From Roseburia sp. (GTDB lineage Bacteria > Bacillota > Clostridia > Lachnospirales > Lachnospiraceae): a DNA stretch of 49,673 nt. Location: assembly GCA_017937095.1 (NCBI GenBank), contig JAGBEG010000012.1, positions 232,101 to 281,773 of the forward strand. The letters run 5' to 3'. Under the pieces are notes generated by a model that ran no database searches, was not told the DNA's origin, and was given only the letters and a program-made list of their open reading frames with translations. Below are positions 33,082 through 41,744 of this stretch, one piece after another; positions within the stretch are counted from its first letter, which is position 1; every line of letters starts with the position of its first letter. Position numbers and translations under genes: made by a program.

Positions 33082-34419
33082 TTACTTTCCCCAGTAATGA
33101 TATTTCTTCTGATTTGCCACAAAACAAATTACGGTAACGATCAGCGCAAGCAATTCCGCCGCTACCACCGCAAACCAGATTCCGTTCAGACCCCAAAGCG
33201 CAGGCAGCAGAAGAATCATCACCACCTGAAAAACTAACGTCCGAAGGAACGAAATCAGAGCGGACACCGCACCGTTGTTCAGTGCCGTAAAAAACGCGGA
33301 GCCAAATACATTAAACCCGCTCACAAAATAGGACAGCGAATAAATCTGTATCGCCGTGACTGTCATGGCAAGCAGTTCTTTATCATACGAGACGAAAATT
33401 CCCGCAAGCACACCGGATAGAAGCTCCGCTGCAATGGTGAGCACAACCGCTACCGTTCCAATCAGAATCAGACTCTTTTTTAGCAGGCTGCGGAGTTCTT
33501 CCCTATTATCGGCGCCATAGTGATAGCCCACGATCGGCGCAATGCCGATCGAATATCCTAAATACGTTCCTGAGAATATAAAAGAAACATACATAATGAT
33601 TCCATATGCCGCGACGCCGTCCGCCCCCGCAAACTTCATGAGCTGGATATTGTAAAGCATATTGACAAGCGACATCGAGAGATTCGTCAGCATCTCCGAT
33701 GAACCGTTTGCGCAGCTCTTAAGCAGCGCGCGTCCATCAAAACGAAAACGCACCAGATGCAGCGGACTCTTATTTTTTCCTGCAAAATAAAAAAGCGGTA
33801 TGCCGCCTCCCACGACCTGACTGATTCCGGTCGCTGCTGCCGCTCCGGCGACGCCCCACCGGAACACATAGATGAACAGAAAATCCAGCACCATATTGGT
33901 AACGCCTGCCGCCACGGAAATCTTAAGTCCCATCTGCGGACGCTCCGCCACCACCAGAAAGCTCTGAAAGCAGTTCTGCAGCATAAACGCAACATTGGCG
34001 AGCAGCAGCACGTTTCCATACACAACGCAGTCCTCTAAGATTGCACCCTCTGCACCTAAGAGCATCGCAATTTTACGCATAAAAATAAGACCGATTCCCA
34101 TAAGCACCAGTCCCGCCACGATCACAAAGGCAATCAGCATGGAAAAATATTCATTGGCGCGCTCCTTCTTTCCCTGACCGAGCGTCATGGACACAAGCGC
34201 ACTCCCTCCCGTGCCGATCATGAAACCGACCGAGCCGAGCATCATGAGCACCGGCATGATCAGATTGACCGCGGCGAACGAATCGCTTCCGACACAGTTT
34301 GACACAAAGATTCCGTCCACGACGCCATAAAGCGACGTGAAAATCATCATCGTAATCGTCGGTATGGTAAATTTTATTAATTTTCTATAATTAAAGTGTT
34401 CTGATATCTGAATGTTCAT
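33082..34419 (-). CDS. MATE family efflux transporter
   Basis: 445 residues, twelve helices: IPTITMMIFTSLYGVVDGIFVSNCVGSDSFAAVNLIMP opens the first MatE half, GTGGSALVSMTLGQGKKERANEYF is the usual cytoplasmic loop, and a second half starts near LLKSCANGSSEMLTN. AGGAG precedes the ATG. It is 45 bases downstream of a MarR-type regulator and shares its promoter, so it is probably an inducible drug or metabolite exporter. It differs clearly in sequence from the other two MATE proteins in the window. Confidence 0.93.
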   Translation of the reverse strand: MNIQISEHFNYRKLIKFTIPTITMMIFTSLYGVVDGIFVSNCVGSDSFAAVNLIMPVLMMLGSVGFMIGTGGSALVSMTLGQGKKERANEYFSMLIAFVIVAGLVLMGIGLIFMRKIAMLLGAEGAILEDCVVYGNVLLLANVAFMLQNCFQSFLVVAERPQMGLKISVAAGVTNMVLDFLFIYVFRWGVAGAAAATGISQVVGGGIPLFYFAGKNKSPLHLVRFRFDGRALLKSCANGSSEMLTNLSMSLVNMLYNIQLMKFAGADGVAAYGIIMYVSFIFSGTYLGYSIGIAPIVGYHYGADNREELRSLLKKSLILIGTVAVVLTIAAELLSGVLAGIFVSYDKELLAMTVTAIQIYSLSYFVSGFNVFGSAFFTALNNGAVSALISFLRTLVFQVVMILLLPALWGLNGIWFAVVAAELLALIVTVICFVANQKKYHYWGK

Positions 34420-34464
34420 TGTTCTTTTCTCCTAATCGTTATCACCTCAGGCGCGCCCTGTTTC

Positions 34465-34890
34465 CTATGGCGCGGAAAGCAGCCTGAGGTACCGTTCCGT
34501 GAGCCTTAGCATCTCCTGGCTTTCCTCTTTGCCCATCCTGGCAAGCGCCTCATTCTCTCTCCGGATGACCGGCGCAATGTTCTCTTCCACCATCCGCTGT
34601 CCCAACTCAGTGAGATAGATATGTTTATCCCGCCCATGCCCCTCTGTAAGATACAGATATCCATCCTTCTCCATCCGGTGGATCGCAGAGTGAATCGTCT
34701 GCTTACTGACGCAGAACGCAGCGCAGATATCCCTCTGCAGACACCCGTCTCCGTACTCGCAGATCGCATAAAAAATCCAGAATACGCTGTCCGAAAGCCC
34801 GGACCTTACGGCAATGTTGTGATAGAACTCATCCATCTCCCGGTATAAGCGGTTATATTTCTTTAATTCTGCTCCCCATATCGCTTCCAT
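34465..34890 (-). CDS. MarR family transcriptional regulator
   Basis: 141 residues, standard MarR length. The winged helix lies at about residues 38-95: GCLQRDICAAFCVSKQTIHSAIHRMEKDGYLYLTEGHGRDKHIYLTELG, with the D/R-containing wing GRDKHIYLT. Flanking helices provide the dimer interface. AGGAG precedes the ATG. It is the first gene of a two-gene operon with a MATE exporter. Two copies of a 16-bp inverted repeat cover its promoter, so it very likely represses itself and the exporter. The inducer is unknown. Confidence 0.92.
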   Translation of the reverse strand: MEAIWGAELKKYNRLYREMDEFYHNIAVRSGLSDSVFWIFYAICEYGDGCLQRDICAAFCVSKQTIHSAIHRMEKDGYLYLTEGHGRDKHIYLTELGQRMVEENIAPVIRRENEALARMGKEESQEMLRLTERYLRLLSAP

Positions 34891-34907
34891 AAATCACTTC
34901 TCCTTTT

Positions 34908-34923
34908 AGTCCGAACTCGGACT
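34908..34923. promoter_or_regulatory. MarR operator copy 2
   Basis: Perfect inverted repeat AGTCCG-AACT-CGGACT, just upstream of the MarR ribosome binding site and downstream of the -10 element. Confidence 0.65.
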
Positions 34924-34933
34924 TGCATGGGTT

Positions 34934-34962
34934 AGTATAGTCCGATTTCAGACTTGTGTCAA
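34934..34962 (-). promoter_or_regulatory. promoter of the MarR-MATE operon
   Basis: Near-consensus TTGACA, 17-base spacer and TATACT on the minus strand. The spacer is filled by operator copy 1. Confidence 0.75.
34939..34954. promoter_or_regulatory. MarR operator copy 1
   Basis: AGTCCG-ATTT-CAGACT, same pattern as the copy at 34908-34923 with one mismatch in the arms. It sits exactly between the -35 and -10 boxes of the operon promoter. Confidence 0.65.
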
Positions 34963-35063
34963 GAGGAATGTCGCTTTATGCCGATATTCGAAGTCATGGA
35001 TTTTTTTATTATTTTTGGTACATTTTCACATTGTTACATTTGCCGAATTTTTATTAAGGACTC

Positions 35064-35092
35064 TTGACACCAAAAATCCTGCGTGTTATGCT
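35064..35092 (+). promoter_or_regulatory. promoter of the second Abi gene
   Basis: Consensus TTGACA, 17-base spacer and TATGCT. About 90 bases of leader separate it from the start codon. Confidence 0.7.
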
Positions 35093-35138
35093 TTACTGGC
35101 ATTAGATGTTGTTATTTGCATATAATAATTTGGAACGT

Positions 35139-35169
35139 ACTCCGGTGTCCTTCGGGCCCGGGGTCTTTT
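35139..35169 (+). terminator. GC-rich leader hairpin with U-tract before the second Abi gene
   Basis: Stem ACTCCGG/CCGGGGT (7 bp) continuing, past one bulged T, into GTCC/GGGC (4 bp) with loop TTC, then CTTTTA. It ends 20 bases before the Abi start codon, between promoter and gene. It can act as an attenuator or end a short RNA of about 70 bases. Downstream, TACG-AAAGG-CGTA places the ribosome binding site in a small loop. Confidence 0.55.
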
Positions 35170-35189
35170 AATTATACGAAAGGCGTATT

Positions 35190-36137
35190 ATGGACAAAGT
35201 ATTTAAAACTCATGATGAATTGATCTCTTTACTTGTCAGCCGCGGGGTAGACATATCCACCCCAGAACATCACATCTTTGTAAAAAAAGTCTTGCAACAT
35301 GAAGGCTACTATAATCTGATCAACGGCTATAATAAGCTCTTTCTCATCACCAAATATCCTGACGATCAATATAAGCCAGGAACAACTGTTGAAGAAATCT
35401 ACACACTGTATGATTTTGACAAAAAACTCCGCGACATTGTATTCAAATATATCCTGATCGTCGAGCGAAATATTAAAAATCTCCTGGCTTACTCTTTTTC
35501 AAAAGAATACGGACATGATAATTACATGCTTTACAATAACTTCGACACAAACAAACGGGATGCCAGCAAAAATATAACTGCTGTTATATCAGATTTCCAA
35601 CACCAAATATCCTCCCGGGCAAATGATCCTGTTATATCTCATTACCTGCGGAATTATGGTTACATTCCGCTATGGGTTTTAAACAACATCCTTACTTTCG
35701 GTCAAATTAGTAAATTTTACAGCATATTAAAGCAAAAGGACAGACAGCAGGTTTCCCACTCATTTCATATTCAGGATAATCAGTTAGAGAGTATTTTATA
35801 TTACTTGTCTTCTATCCGAAATTTCTGTGCACATGGCAATCGCTTATATTGCTATCGTACCAAAACCCCTTTGATCGATTTTGACGCGCACACAGTTTTA
35901 AAAATCCCCTTGACCAACGGAAAAGAATTTGATTATGGCAAACGCGATTTCTTTGCCTGCATGATAGCCTTAAAATATGTTTTACCTAAATCGGATTACT
36001 TAAAATTAATAAAAGAAATTTCCCGCTTACTTAATACAACCAGACCCAGACTTTCTGTTATCAGCGAGAGCGATATTTTAAATGAAATGGGATTTCCTCA
36101 GAATTGGAGAAATGAACTGCTTTCTCTGGTGAAATAG
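35190..36137 (+). CDS. Abi family protein (Abi_2/AbiD/AbiF type, HEPN)
   Basis: 315 residues. N-terminal segment LISLLVSRGVDISTPEHHIFVKKVLQHEGYYNLINGYNKLF has the Abi_2 pattern; YTLYDFDKKLRDIVFKYILIVERNIKNLLAYSFS is the conserved middle helix. Near the C-terminal side LSSIRNFCAHGNRLY gives R210-x4-H215, the HEPN ribonuclease motif. It is clearly related in layout to, but diverged from, the Abi protein at 1938-2921. Such proteins act as phage-triggered RNA-cleaving toxins. Low GC content relative to neighbours and solitary position suggest horizontal acquisition. Control is likely by the leader hairpin at 35139-35169. No protein antitoxin is next to it. Confidence 0.87.
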   Translation: MDKVFKTHDELISLLVSRGVDISTPEHHIFVKKVLQHEGYYNLINGYNKLFLITKYPDDQYKPGTTVEEIYTLYDFDKKLRDIVFKYILIVERNIKNLLAYSFSKEYGHDNYMLYNNFDTNKRDASKNITAVISDFQHQISSRANDPVISHYLRNYGYIPLWVLNNILTFGQISKFYSILKQKDRQQVSHSFHIQDNQLESILYYLSSIRNFCAHGNRLYCYRTKTPLIDFDAHTVLKIPLTNGKEFDYGKRDFFACMIALKYVLPKSDYLKLIKEISRLLNTTRPRLSVISESDILNEMGFPQNWRNELLSLVK

Positions 36138-36140
36138 CCA

Positions 36141-36173
36141 AATGGGTGAAACGCCTCTGACATTCCACCCATT
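36141..36173. terminator. hairpin between the convergent Abi gene and AAA pseudogene
   Basis: 8-bp stem AATGGGTG/CACCCATT with a 17-base loop, a few bases after the Abi stop codon. The tail is AAAAC on the plus strand, so it is a weak terminator; it may serve both directions. Confidence 0.4.
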
Positions 36174-36192
36174 AAAACTCTACCATAAAATT

Positions 36193-37338
36193 TCAAATAC
36201 AAAATGCCGCATAAAGCGGAACAATCTTTTTTCCGTTCTCAAAGCCAAAATTTTTTGCAGAAAGCTTGATTGCATAAGCAGGCTGATACGTTTCCATATA
36301 GACCTTTAAGCTTTTGGCTCTGGTGTTGTCGGCAGACTTGACCTCAATCGGAATAAGCTGACCGTCACGCTGTATGACAAAATCAATTTCCGCTCCGCGC
36401 TCAGATTCCCAATAGTAGGTCTTATATTCGTTAATGGAAAGCTGCACGTTGACATAGTTTTCCGCCATGCCTCCCTTAAAATCGTTGATTTCGTCAACCA
36501 TATAAAGGATATCGTTTGCCGCTAAATCCTTCTTGGCACAGAGCAGCCCTAAATCCGACACATAGATTTTGAACGCGTCAATATCCCGGTAATTTTCAAG
36601 CGGCTTTTTGACTTGCTCCACCTTATAGACCTGCGACACGATACCGGACAGGCAAAGCCATTCGATTGCGTTTTCAAATTCAGAAGCCCTTCCGCCCTTC
36701 TTGATCAGCTTATATTGAAAGCGTGTATTTTTCTTCGAGAGCTGAACCGTAATGTTATCATAAGCAAGCCTTGTTTTCTTGATTTCATTCAGGCTGTTGT
36801 ACTTGCTCATATCATTCAGATAGCTCGCAAGAATGGTGTCCTGCGTATGACGCACAAGAATGTAATCCTTCGTCTGTGCAAACTGCATGACGCACTCTGG
36901 CATACCGCCGACAACAAGATACTGGCGGTAAAGCATCATTGCCGCATCGTGCATAGCGGACGGCAACGGCGTATCGGAAGCAAAGCAGGTCTTGATTTGC
37001 TCTACCAATGCTTCCTCACCCATTGCAAGCATAAATTCCTCCATATCCATCGGATATAGCGTTTTCATATCCACCTTGCCAACCGGGAAAGAAAATTTTG
37101 CCCTATTTACCGCAACACCGAGCAGGCTGCCCGCCACAATGATATGATAATCCGGCGCATCCTCACAAAAATATTTGAGCGCCGTCAGCGCTCTTTCGCA
37201 AAGCTGCACCTCATCGAATACAATCAGCGTTTTTTCCTTTACAATTGTCTGACCCGCAATATGGGATAAAATCGGCAGCAGATAATCGGGACTGATATTT
37301 TCCTCGAAGGTCTCGTTCAGCTCCTCGCTTTCTATTAC
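36193..37338 (-). pseudogene. AAA ATPase (AAA_14/DUF4143), 5'-truncated
   Basis: The retained frame of about 381 codons contains Walker B (LIVFDEVQ), sensor region HIIVAGSLLGVAVN, PVGKVDMKTLYPMDMEEFML, and the C-terminal DUF4143 nuclease-like part with ESERGAEIDFVIQRDGQLIPIEVKS. The first about 50 residues, including the P-loop (usually GxRQVGKT), are missing: the frame runs into a TAG at 37339-37341, and beyond that no P-loop is found. The only start, a GTG at 37209, lies after Walker B. These ATPases are common accessory genes of uncertain role. Without a P-loop it cannot bind ATP, so it is called a pseudogene. The truncation point marks the left edge of the nitrilase region. Confidence 0.8.
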
Positions 37339-37540
37339 CTAAGGTTCTGATTATAGTGCAACACATATTCGTGTAAATTAGTGTGATTTTTCATAATTAT
37401 TTCGCACTATTTTACATGAATATTTTTTACAAATTAACAATTTTCGGCACGAATATTTGGACCTGCAACATTCTGTTACATGAGTTTCAATCATCTGTTT
37501 CTTTCTTTTTTCACCATGTAATGATAAGGTTATTTCTATC

Positions 37541-37588
37541 AGAGCAACGGAGCTTGAAAGGGCTTGCCGTCGCTCTTTTTTATTTTAT
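37541..37588 (+). terminator. intrinsic terminator in the nitrilase leader
   Basis: Stem AGAGCAACGG/CCGTCGCTCT (9 of 10 pairs) enclosing a small AGC/GCT stem, followed by TTTTTTATTTTAT. It ends a few bases before the AAGGAGG of the nitrilase gene. No gene lies upstream on this strand for 1.4 kb, so it appears to be an attenuator. Confidence 0.65.
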
Positions 37589-37607
37589 CTGCAAGGAGGA
37601 ACAGAAA

Positions 37608-38615
37608 ATGAACACATATCCAAAATTCAAGGTTGCAGCCGTTCAGTCAGCGCCGGTTCTGCTGGATCTCGATGCAACCGTAGCAAAAACCTGCACACTG
37701 ATCGATGAAGCCGGAGCAAACAATGCAAAACTGATTGCCTTTCCCGAGGCATGGATTCCTGGATATCCGTACTGGATCTGGATGGACGGTCCCGATTACG
37801 GGATGAAATATTTTGTTGAGTTTTTTAAAAACGCAGTTGAAATTCCAAGCAAAGCGGTTCGCGATCTCAGCGAAGCAGCGAGAAGAAACAGCATGTATGT
37901 TTGTGTTTCAGTTACAGAACGTGAAGGCGGTTCGCTCTATTTAACGCAGCTATGGTTTGCCCCAAACGGCGATCTTATTGGAAAACACCGGAAAAATAAG
38001 GCTACCAGCCAGGAAAAAACCATCTGGGGAGACGGTGACGGCAGTCTGATGCCAGTCTTTGATACCGAGCTGGGACGTCTGGGCGGTCTGCAGTGCTGGG
38101 AGCATTTTATTCCGCTGAATGTAGCCGCGATGGGCGGGCAGAACGAACAAATACACTGTGGTTCATGGCCGGTTGCTATGTGGAATCCGGATAATATGTT
38201 TGCAACAATGCAGACCCATGCAGCCGCCACCTATTATGCTGTCACAAATCAGGTCTATTATCTGCTTGCTTCCCAGATCTGGACCGATGAGGAAGCAGAC
38301 CGCATTTGTGAGACAGACGCTCACCGGGCGGCTATGAAAAACGGCTATGGCATGACAAAGATTATCGCACCAAATGGACGCGATATCGGCACGCATCTTG
38401 AGCCTGACGAGGAAGGAATCTGTTATGCAGACATCGATCTTGGGGCATATATTGCAGGCAGATACATTATCGATACTGCCGGAACCTACTCGACTCCGGG
38501 ATTTCTGCGTCTGACATTGGATAAATCCGTTCACAAAGCTGTTAACATTATTGGCGAGCATGAACAAAATGTAATCACTTATGAAGAAATCCAATATGCC
38601 GACAGCATAAAATAA
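37608..38615 (+). CDS. nitrilase
   Basis: From the ATG at 37608 (AAGGAGG 8 bases upstream) the protein has 335 residues, typical of true nitrilases. The catalytic triad is E47 (IAFPEAWIPGYPYWIW), K129 (GKHRKNKAT) and C163 (GGLQCWEHF); C-W-E-H is the nitrilase-branch form, distinct from amidases. It hydrolyses an organic nitrile to the carboxylic acid and ammonia. A longer in-frame reading from 37383 is not protein-like. It heads a three-gene operon with an MFS permease and a second carbon-nitrogen hydrolase, with a broken LysR gene convergent. The natural nitrile is unknown. Confidence 0.92.
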   Translation: MNTYPKFKVAAVQSAPVLLDLDATVAKTCTLIDEAGANNAKLIAFPEAWIPGYPYWIWMDGPDYGMKYFVEFFKNAVEIPSKAVRDLSEAARRNSMYVCVSVTEREGGSLYLTQLWFAPNGDLIGKHRKNKATSQEKTIWGDGDGSLMPVFDTELGRLGGLQCWEHFIPLNVAAMGGQNEQIHCGSWPVAMWNPDNMFATMQTHAAATYYAVTNQVYYLLASQIWTDEEADRICETDAHRAAMKNGYGMTKIIAPNGRDIGTHLEPDEEGICYADIDLGAYIAGRYIIDTAGTYSTPGFLRLTLDKSVHKAVNIIGEHEQNVITYEEIQYADSIK

Positions 38616-38665
38616 CCGTTTCAATGCAAATATCCGACATTTACAAAATAAAGGAGCGTAAAAAA

Positions 38666-39853
38666 ATGACTAAAAAGAAATCACCCGCCTTTTTACTGTT
38701 TATGATGCTTATGTCCATGACGGCAGGCGCTATGTGTCTCAATAAAGTTTCGCCGATCATGACGCTCATCGTTAAGGAGCTGGAGTTAAGCGGCAGCGCC
38801 CAGGCTGGACTGCTCATTTCCGTATTTGTTATATCCGGCATCTTCCTCGCAATTCCGATCGGCGTTATTATGAAGAAGACCGGCTTTTACAAAATGGGGA
38901 TCATAGCTCTGACAGCAATCATCATCGGCTCCGGCATCGGAGCAATGGATATATCCTACCCGCTGCTGCTTGCCTCCAGAGTTATCGAAGGTATTGGTCT
39001 GATAATTCTTACGAACGTAGGACCTGCTGTCGTTACGGCTGCCTATGGAAGCAGCGGTAAGCTTGGAGCTGCAATGGGACTGCTCATGTGCTTTATGACC
39101 TTTGGACAGATTATTATGCTAAATCTGGCGCCCCGGCTGGCAGCTTATGCAGGGTGGAAATCTATATGGTGGCTGACCTTCGTATATGCGGCTGTATTTT
39201 TGGTTCTTTGGATTATCTCTCTCAGACATATTGACCGTGAACTTACCTCTGAGACGCCACAAAACGAAAATATACATCCGAAGCTGTTTCCAAAGCAGGT
39301 TTTTGCAAACTGGAAAATGTGGTGTCTTGGTCTTACTTTTATGCTGTATCTGATTGCACAGCAGGGTGTTATCGCATTTCTGCCAACATACCTGACGGAT
39401 GTGCGGGGAGTAGACGCCACTCTTGCAGGCAGCATGGTCAGCGCGGCGTCATTTACCGGGATTTTCACTGCCATTATCGTCGGCATGATTTCTGATAAGA
39501 TCGGCTCCAGAAAGAAACCTATCGTGGTACTCCTGCTTGCCGCAGCGATTGTCTACTATATTTTTCCACATTTTCCGACGAAATTATTTATACTTATTAT
39601 AATTCTTTATGGATTAGCTGTCATGGGAATCGTCGGTCTGTGCATTTCTGCAGCGTCAGAGCTTGTCGCGCCGGAACATGCCGGTATGTCTGTGGCATTT
39701 ATGAACACGATGCAGTGGATCGGAATCTTTTTCAGTTCAACAGTTTTTGGAAAACTTATTGACAGTACCGGATGGTCCGGCGCATTTTACGCAATGGTCC
39801 CGATCAGCATTGCGGCAGCAATCCTAACCGCTATAATAAAAGATTTAAATTGA
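38666..39853 (+). CDS. MFS transporter (CynX/NarK-like)
   Basis: 395 residues from the ATG at 38666, with AAAGGAG upstream; twelve helices in two halves. The loop between helices 2 and 3 (IGVIMKKTGFYKMG) and the matching GMISDKIGSRKKP between helices 8 and 9 are the MFS signature loops. The overall form resembles cyanate/nitrate-type MFS permeases. Located between the nitrilase and the amidase-like gene, it probably imports the nitrile or amide substrate or exports the acid product. Eleven bases separate it from the next start codon. Confidence 0.87.
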   Translation: MTKKKSPAFLLFMMLMSMTAGAMCLNKVSPIMTLIVKELELSGSAQAGLLISVFVISGIFLAIPIGVIMKKTGFYKMGIIALTAIIIGSGIGAMDISYPLLLASRVIEGIGLIILTNVGPAVVTAAYGSSGKLGAAMGLLMCFMTFGQIIMLNLAPRLAAYAGWKSIWWLTFVYAAVFLVLWIISLRHIDRELTSETPQNENIHPKLFPKQVFANWKMWCLGLTFMLYLIAQQGVIAFLPTYLTDVRGVDATLAGSMVSAASFTGIFTAIIVGMISDKIGSRKKPIVVLLLAAAIVYYIFPHFPTKLFILIIILYGLAVMGIVGLCISAASELVAPEHAGMSVAFMNTMQWIGIFFSSTVFGKLIDSTGWSGAFYAMVPISIAAAILTAIIKDLN

Positions 39854-39863
39854 GGTGATAAGT

Positions 39864-40790
39864 ATGAAATACATGAAAGTATCTGTTGTAAATTTTCATC
39901 CTGTCTGGGGAGATAAGCAGCGCAACCGTGACAAAATGATATCGTTTGTCCAAAAAGCAGCCGAGGAAGGAAGTAAGCTTATTCTCTTTCCCGAAACTGC
40001 ACTGACCGGTTATGAGAATGAGCCGGATGTCAGTAAAAAGGATAAAATGCAGATACGGCTGGCTGAAACGCTTAATGATGAAACAGCATTGCTTATGGCG
40101 CAGTTATCCTCCCGGTTTCATATGTACATTGTATACGGATTTCCAGAGCGTGACAGTGTGTACCCCGATATTGTTTACAACGCGGCGGCTGTCATCTGTC
40201 CGGACGGAAGAAAAATGTCCTATCATAAAATCCATCTTCCGGCAGATGAAAGTGATTGGGCGGCTGCCGGTGATGAACCAATGGTTTTTGATACCGAATA
40301 CGGAAAAATCGGTCTATCAATCTGCTACGACACTTATTCTTTTCCAGAACTGATTCGCTATGCCAAAGCAAAAGGGGCAAGGCTGTTTTTAAATCCGACA
40401 GCATGCAATGATGATGTTTTTCACGCGGTACCGCTGCAAATGCAGCTCGAGGAACATTCCCTTACAAACAGTATATTTATTGCATCTGCAAACCTTTGCG
40501 GCGATTGCCATTCGCAGCATTTCGTCGGCGGAAGCAGTATTATTGGCATGAAGAGAAACACTATAAAGGAAGCTGCATATTATGCCGGATTTCCATTTGG
40601 CTTTGCCGGCTCCTGCAAGGAAGACGTCTACACAGCAGATCTGGATTTGTCAATCGCGGATGAGGTCTATGGAACTCCAATGTATATACATAATCCGCAA
40701 GTCGGGCATCCGGATTTCAGACCGGAAATTTATGCAAAGATGTATGCCGCGCTCTCAGCCGACTCCGAATGGCGCGCGAAATGCTCCTGA
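39864..40790 (+). CDS. carbon-nitrogen hydrolase (amidase-like, nitrilase superfamily)
   Basis: 308 residues from the ATG at 39864; GAGGTGA overlaps the stop codon of the MFS gene. Catalytic triad E44 (ILFPETALTGYE), K122 (YHKIHLP) and C154 (GLSICYDTYSFPEL). C-Y-D is the form seen in amidases and N-carbamoyl hydrolases rather than in nitrilases. It probably releases ammonia from an amide or carbamoyl compound in the same pathway as the nitrilase. An upstream ATG at 39855 is out of position for the ribosome binding site. The last residues (about 285-308) are less conserved. Confidence 0.88.
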   Translation: MKYMKVSVVNFHPVWGDKQRNRDKMISFVQKAAEEGSKLILFPETALTGYENEPDVSKKDKMQIRLAETLNDETALLMAQLSSRFHMYIVYGFPERDSVYPDIVYNAAAVICPDGRKMSYHKIHLPADESDWAAAGDEPMVFDTEYGKIGLSICYDTYSFPELIRYAKAKGARLFLNPTACNDDVFHAVPLQMQLEEHSLTNSIFIASANLCGDCHSQHFVGGSSIIGMKRNTIKEAAYYAGFPFGFAGSCKEDVYTADLDLSIADEVYGTPMYIHNPQVGHPDFRPEIYAKMYAALSADSEWRAKCS

Positions 40791-40806
40791 GAAATCAGAT
40801 ATAACC

Positions 40807-40839
40807 AAAAGAAACGGACTTTCATGTTCCGTTTCTTTT
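40807..40839. terminator. bidirectional terminator between amidase-like and LysR genes
   Basis: 12-bp stem AAAAGAAACGGA/TCCGTTTCTTTT with a 9-base loop, ending in TTTTA on the plus strand. The LysR stop codon (40822-40824) lies in the loop, so the two convergent genes share the element. Confidence 0.75.
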
Positions 40840-41718
40840 ATTGCATTCCAGATATTTCTTGATGAACGTTATAAAAAATTGCTCCGCTTTCGTTGGATGA
40901 TATCCTTTGCGCAGAACCAGACATACATCCCATGTGAAACCGGCATCTTTAAAATGCAAAACACGCGTATTGGGATAGGGATTATCCTGTGCAACAAAGT
41001 CAACTGAAATTCCTATGCCCTTATTCTGCGCCGCATAAGAATGCGTAAAATTAATCTCGCTTGTTTCATACAGAGATTCGGGCGTTATTCCTGCCCGTTT
41101 AAAACGGTAAATATTCTGGTGATAAGGGTTAAATTGATGACCTACCAGCGCGATTGCCTGATGGTCCAGATCCCAGTAATCCAATATCGCTTTTTCCGCT
41201 AAAACACTTTTATCATTAACTACTGCCACATGCCGGCATGAAAACAAAGGTTCAATCTCATATGAAGAAAGATTCATGGGCATTCCAATCACCCCAAGAC
41301 CGAGCTGTCCGTTTTGAATCAACTGCTCTATTTCATTATCCGGTTCTTCCGTGATATTCAAAATCATCCCTGAGGCAGAACTTTCAAAGGCTGTTTTAAA
41401 ATCCATTCCCAGATAAGACAGCACGCCATAAGAAAATGCCACTGATACTTCATTTACATGTTCCTGCATCCGCATATCATCCAGGATGGCGGTATACAGG
41501 TTTATCAGTTCCTGGCATCTTTCGTACAATATATTCCCACATGCAGTAGGAATGACCCCCTTAGGCGTCCGTACAAAAAGCGCTGCACCAAATTCATTTT
41601 CCAGTCTCTGTATAATCTTGCTGACGCCTTACGGCGTCATATATCCTTCTTCCGACGCACGGCTAAAACTTCCGTTTTCACAAACTGTTTTAAATATTTT
41701 TAAATCTTTAAGATCCAT
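40822..41718 (-). pseudogene. LysR family regulator interrupted by one TAA codon
   Basis: Reading from the ATG at 41718 gives MDLKDLKIFKTVCENGSFSR, ASEEGYMTP, then TAA at 41629-41631, then GVSKIIQRLENEFGAALFVRT and onward without break to a TGA at 40822. Total length would be 298 residues, exactly LysR size. The stop falls in the helix-turn-helix where relatives have Gln (YMTPQGVSKII), so CAA to TAA explains it. The remaining part holds the full substrate-binding domain. Without readthrough, the DNA-binding domain is lost. It is convergent with the nitrilase operon and was presumably its activator. Confidence 0.85.
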
Positions 41719-41744
41719 ACTATCTGCCTCATAAAATCCAGCGG

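Noticed and set aside
37339-41744. Insertion sequence or integrative element carrying the nitrilase cluster
   Set aside because: No transposase, integrase, terminal inverted repeats or target duplication could be seen at either edge.
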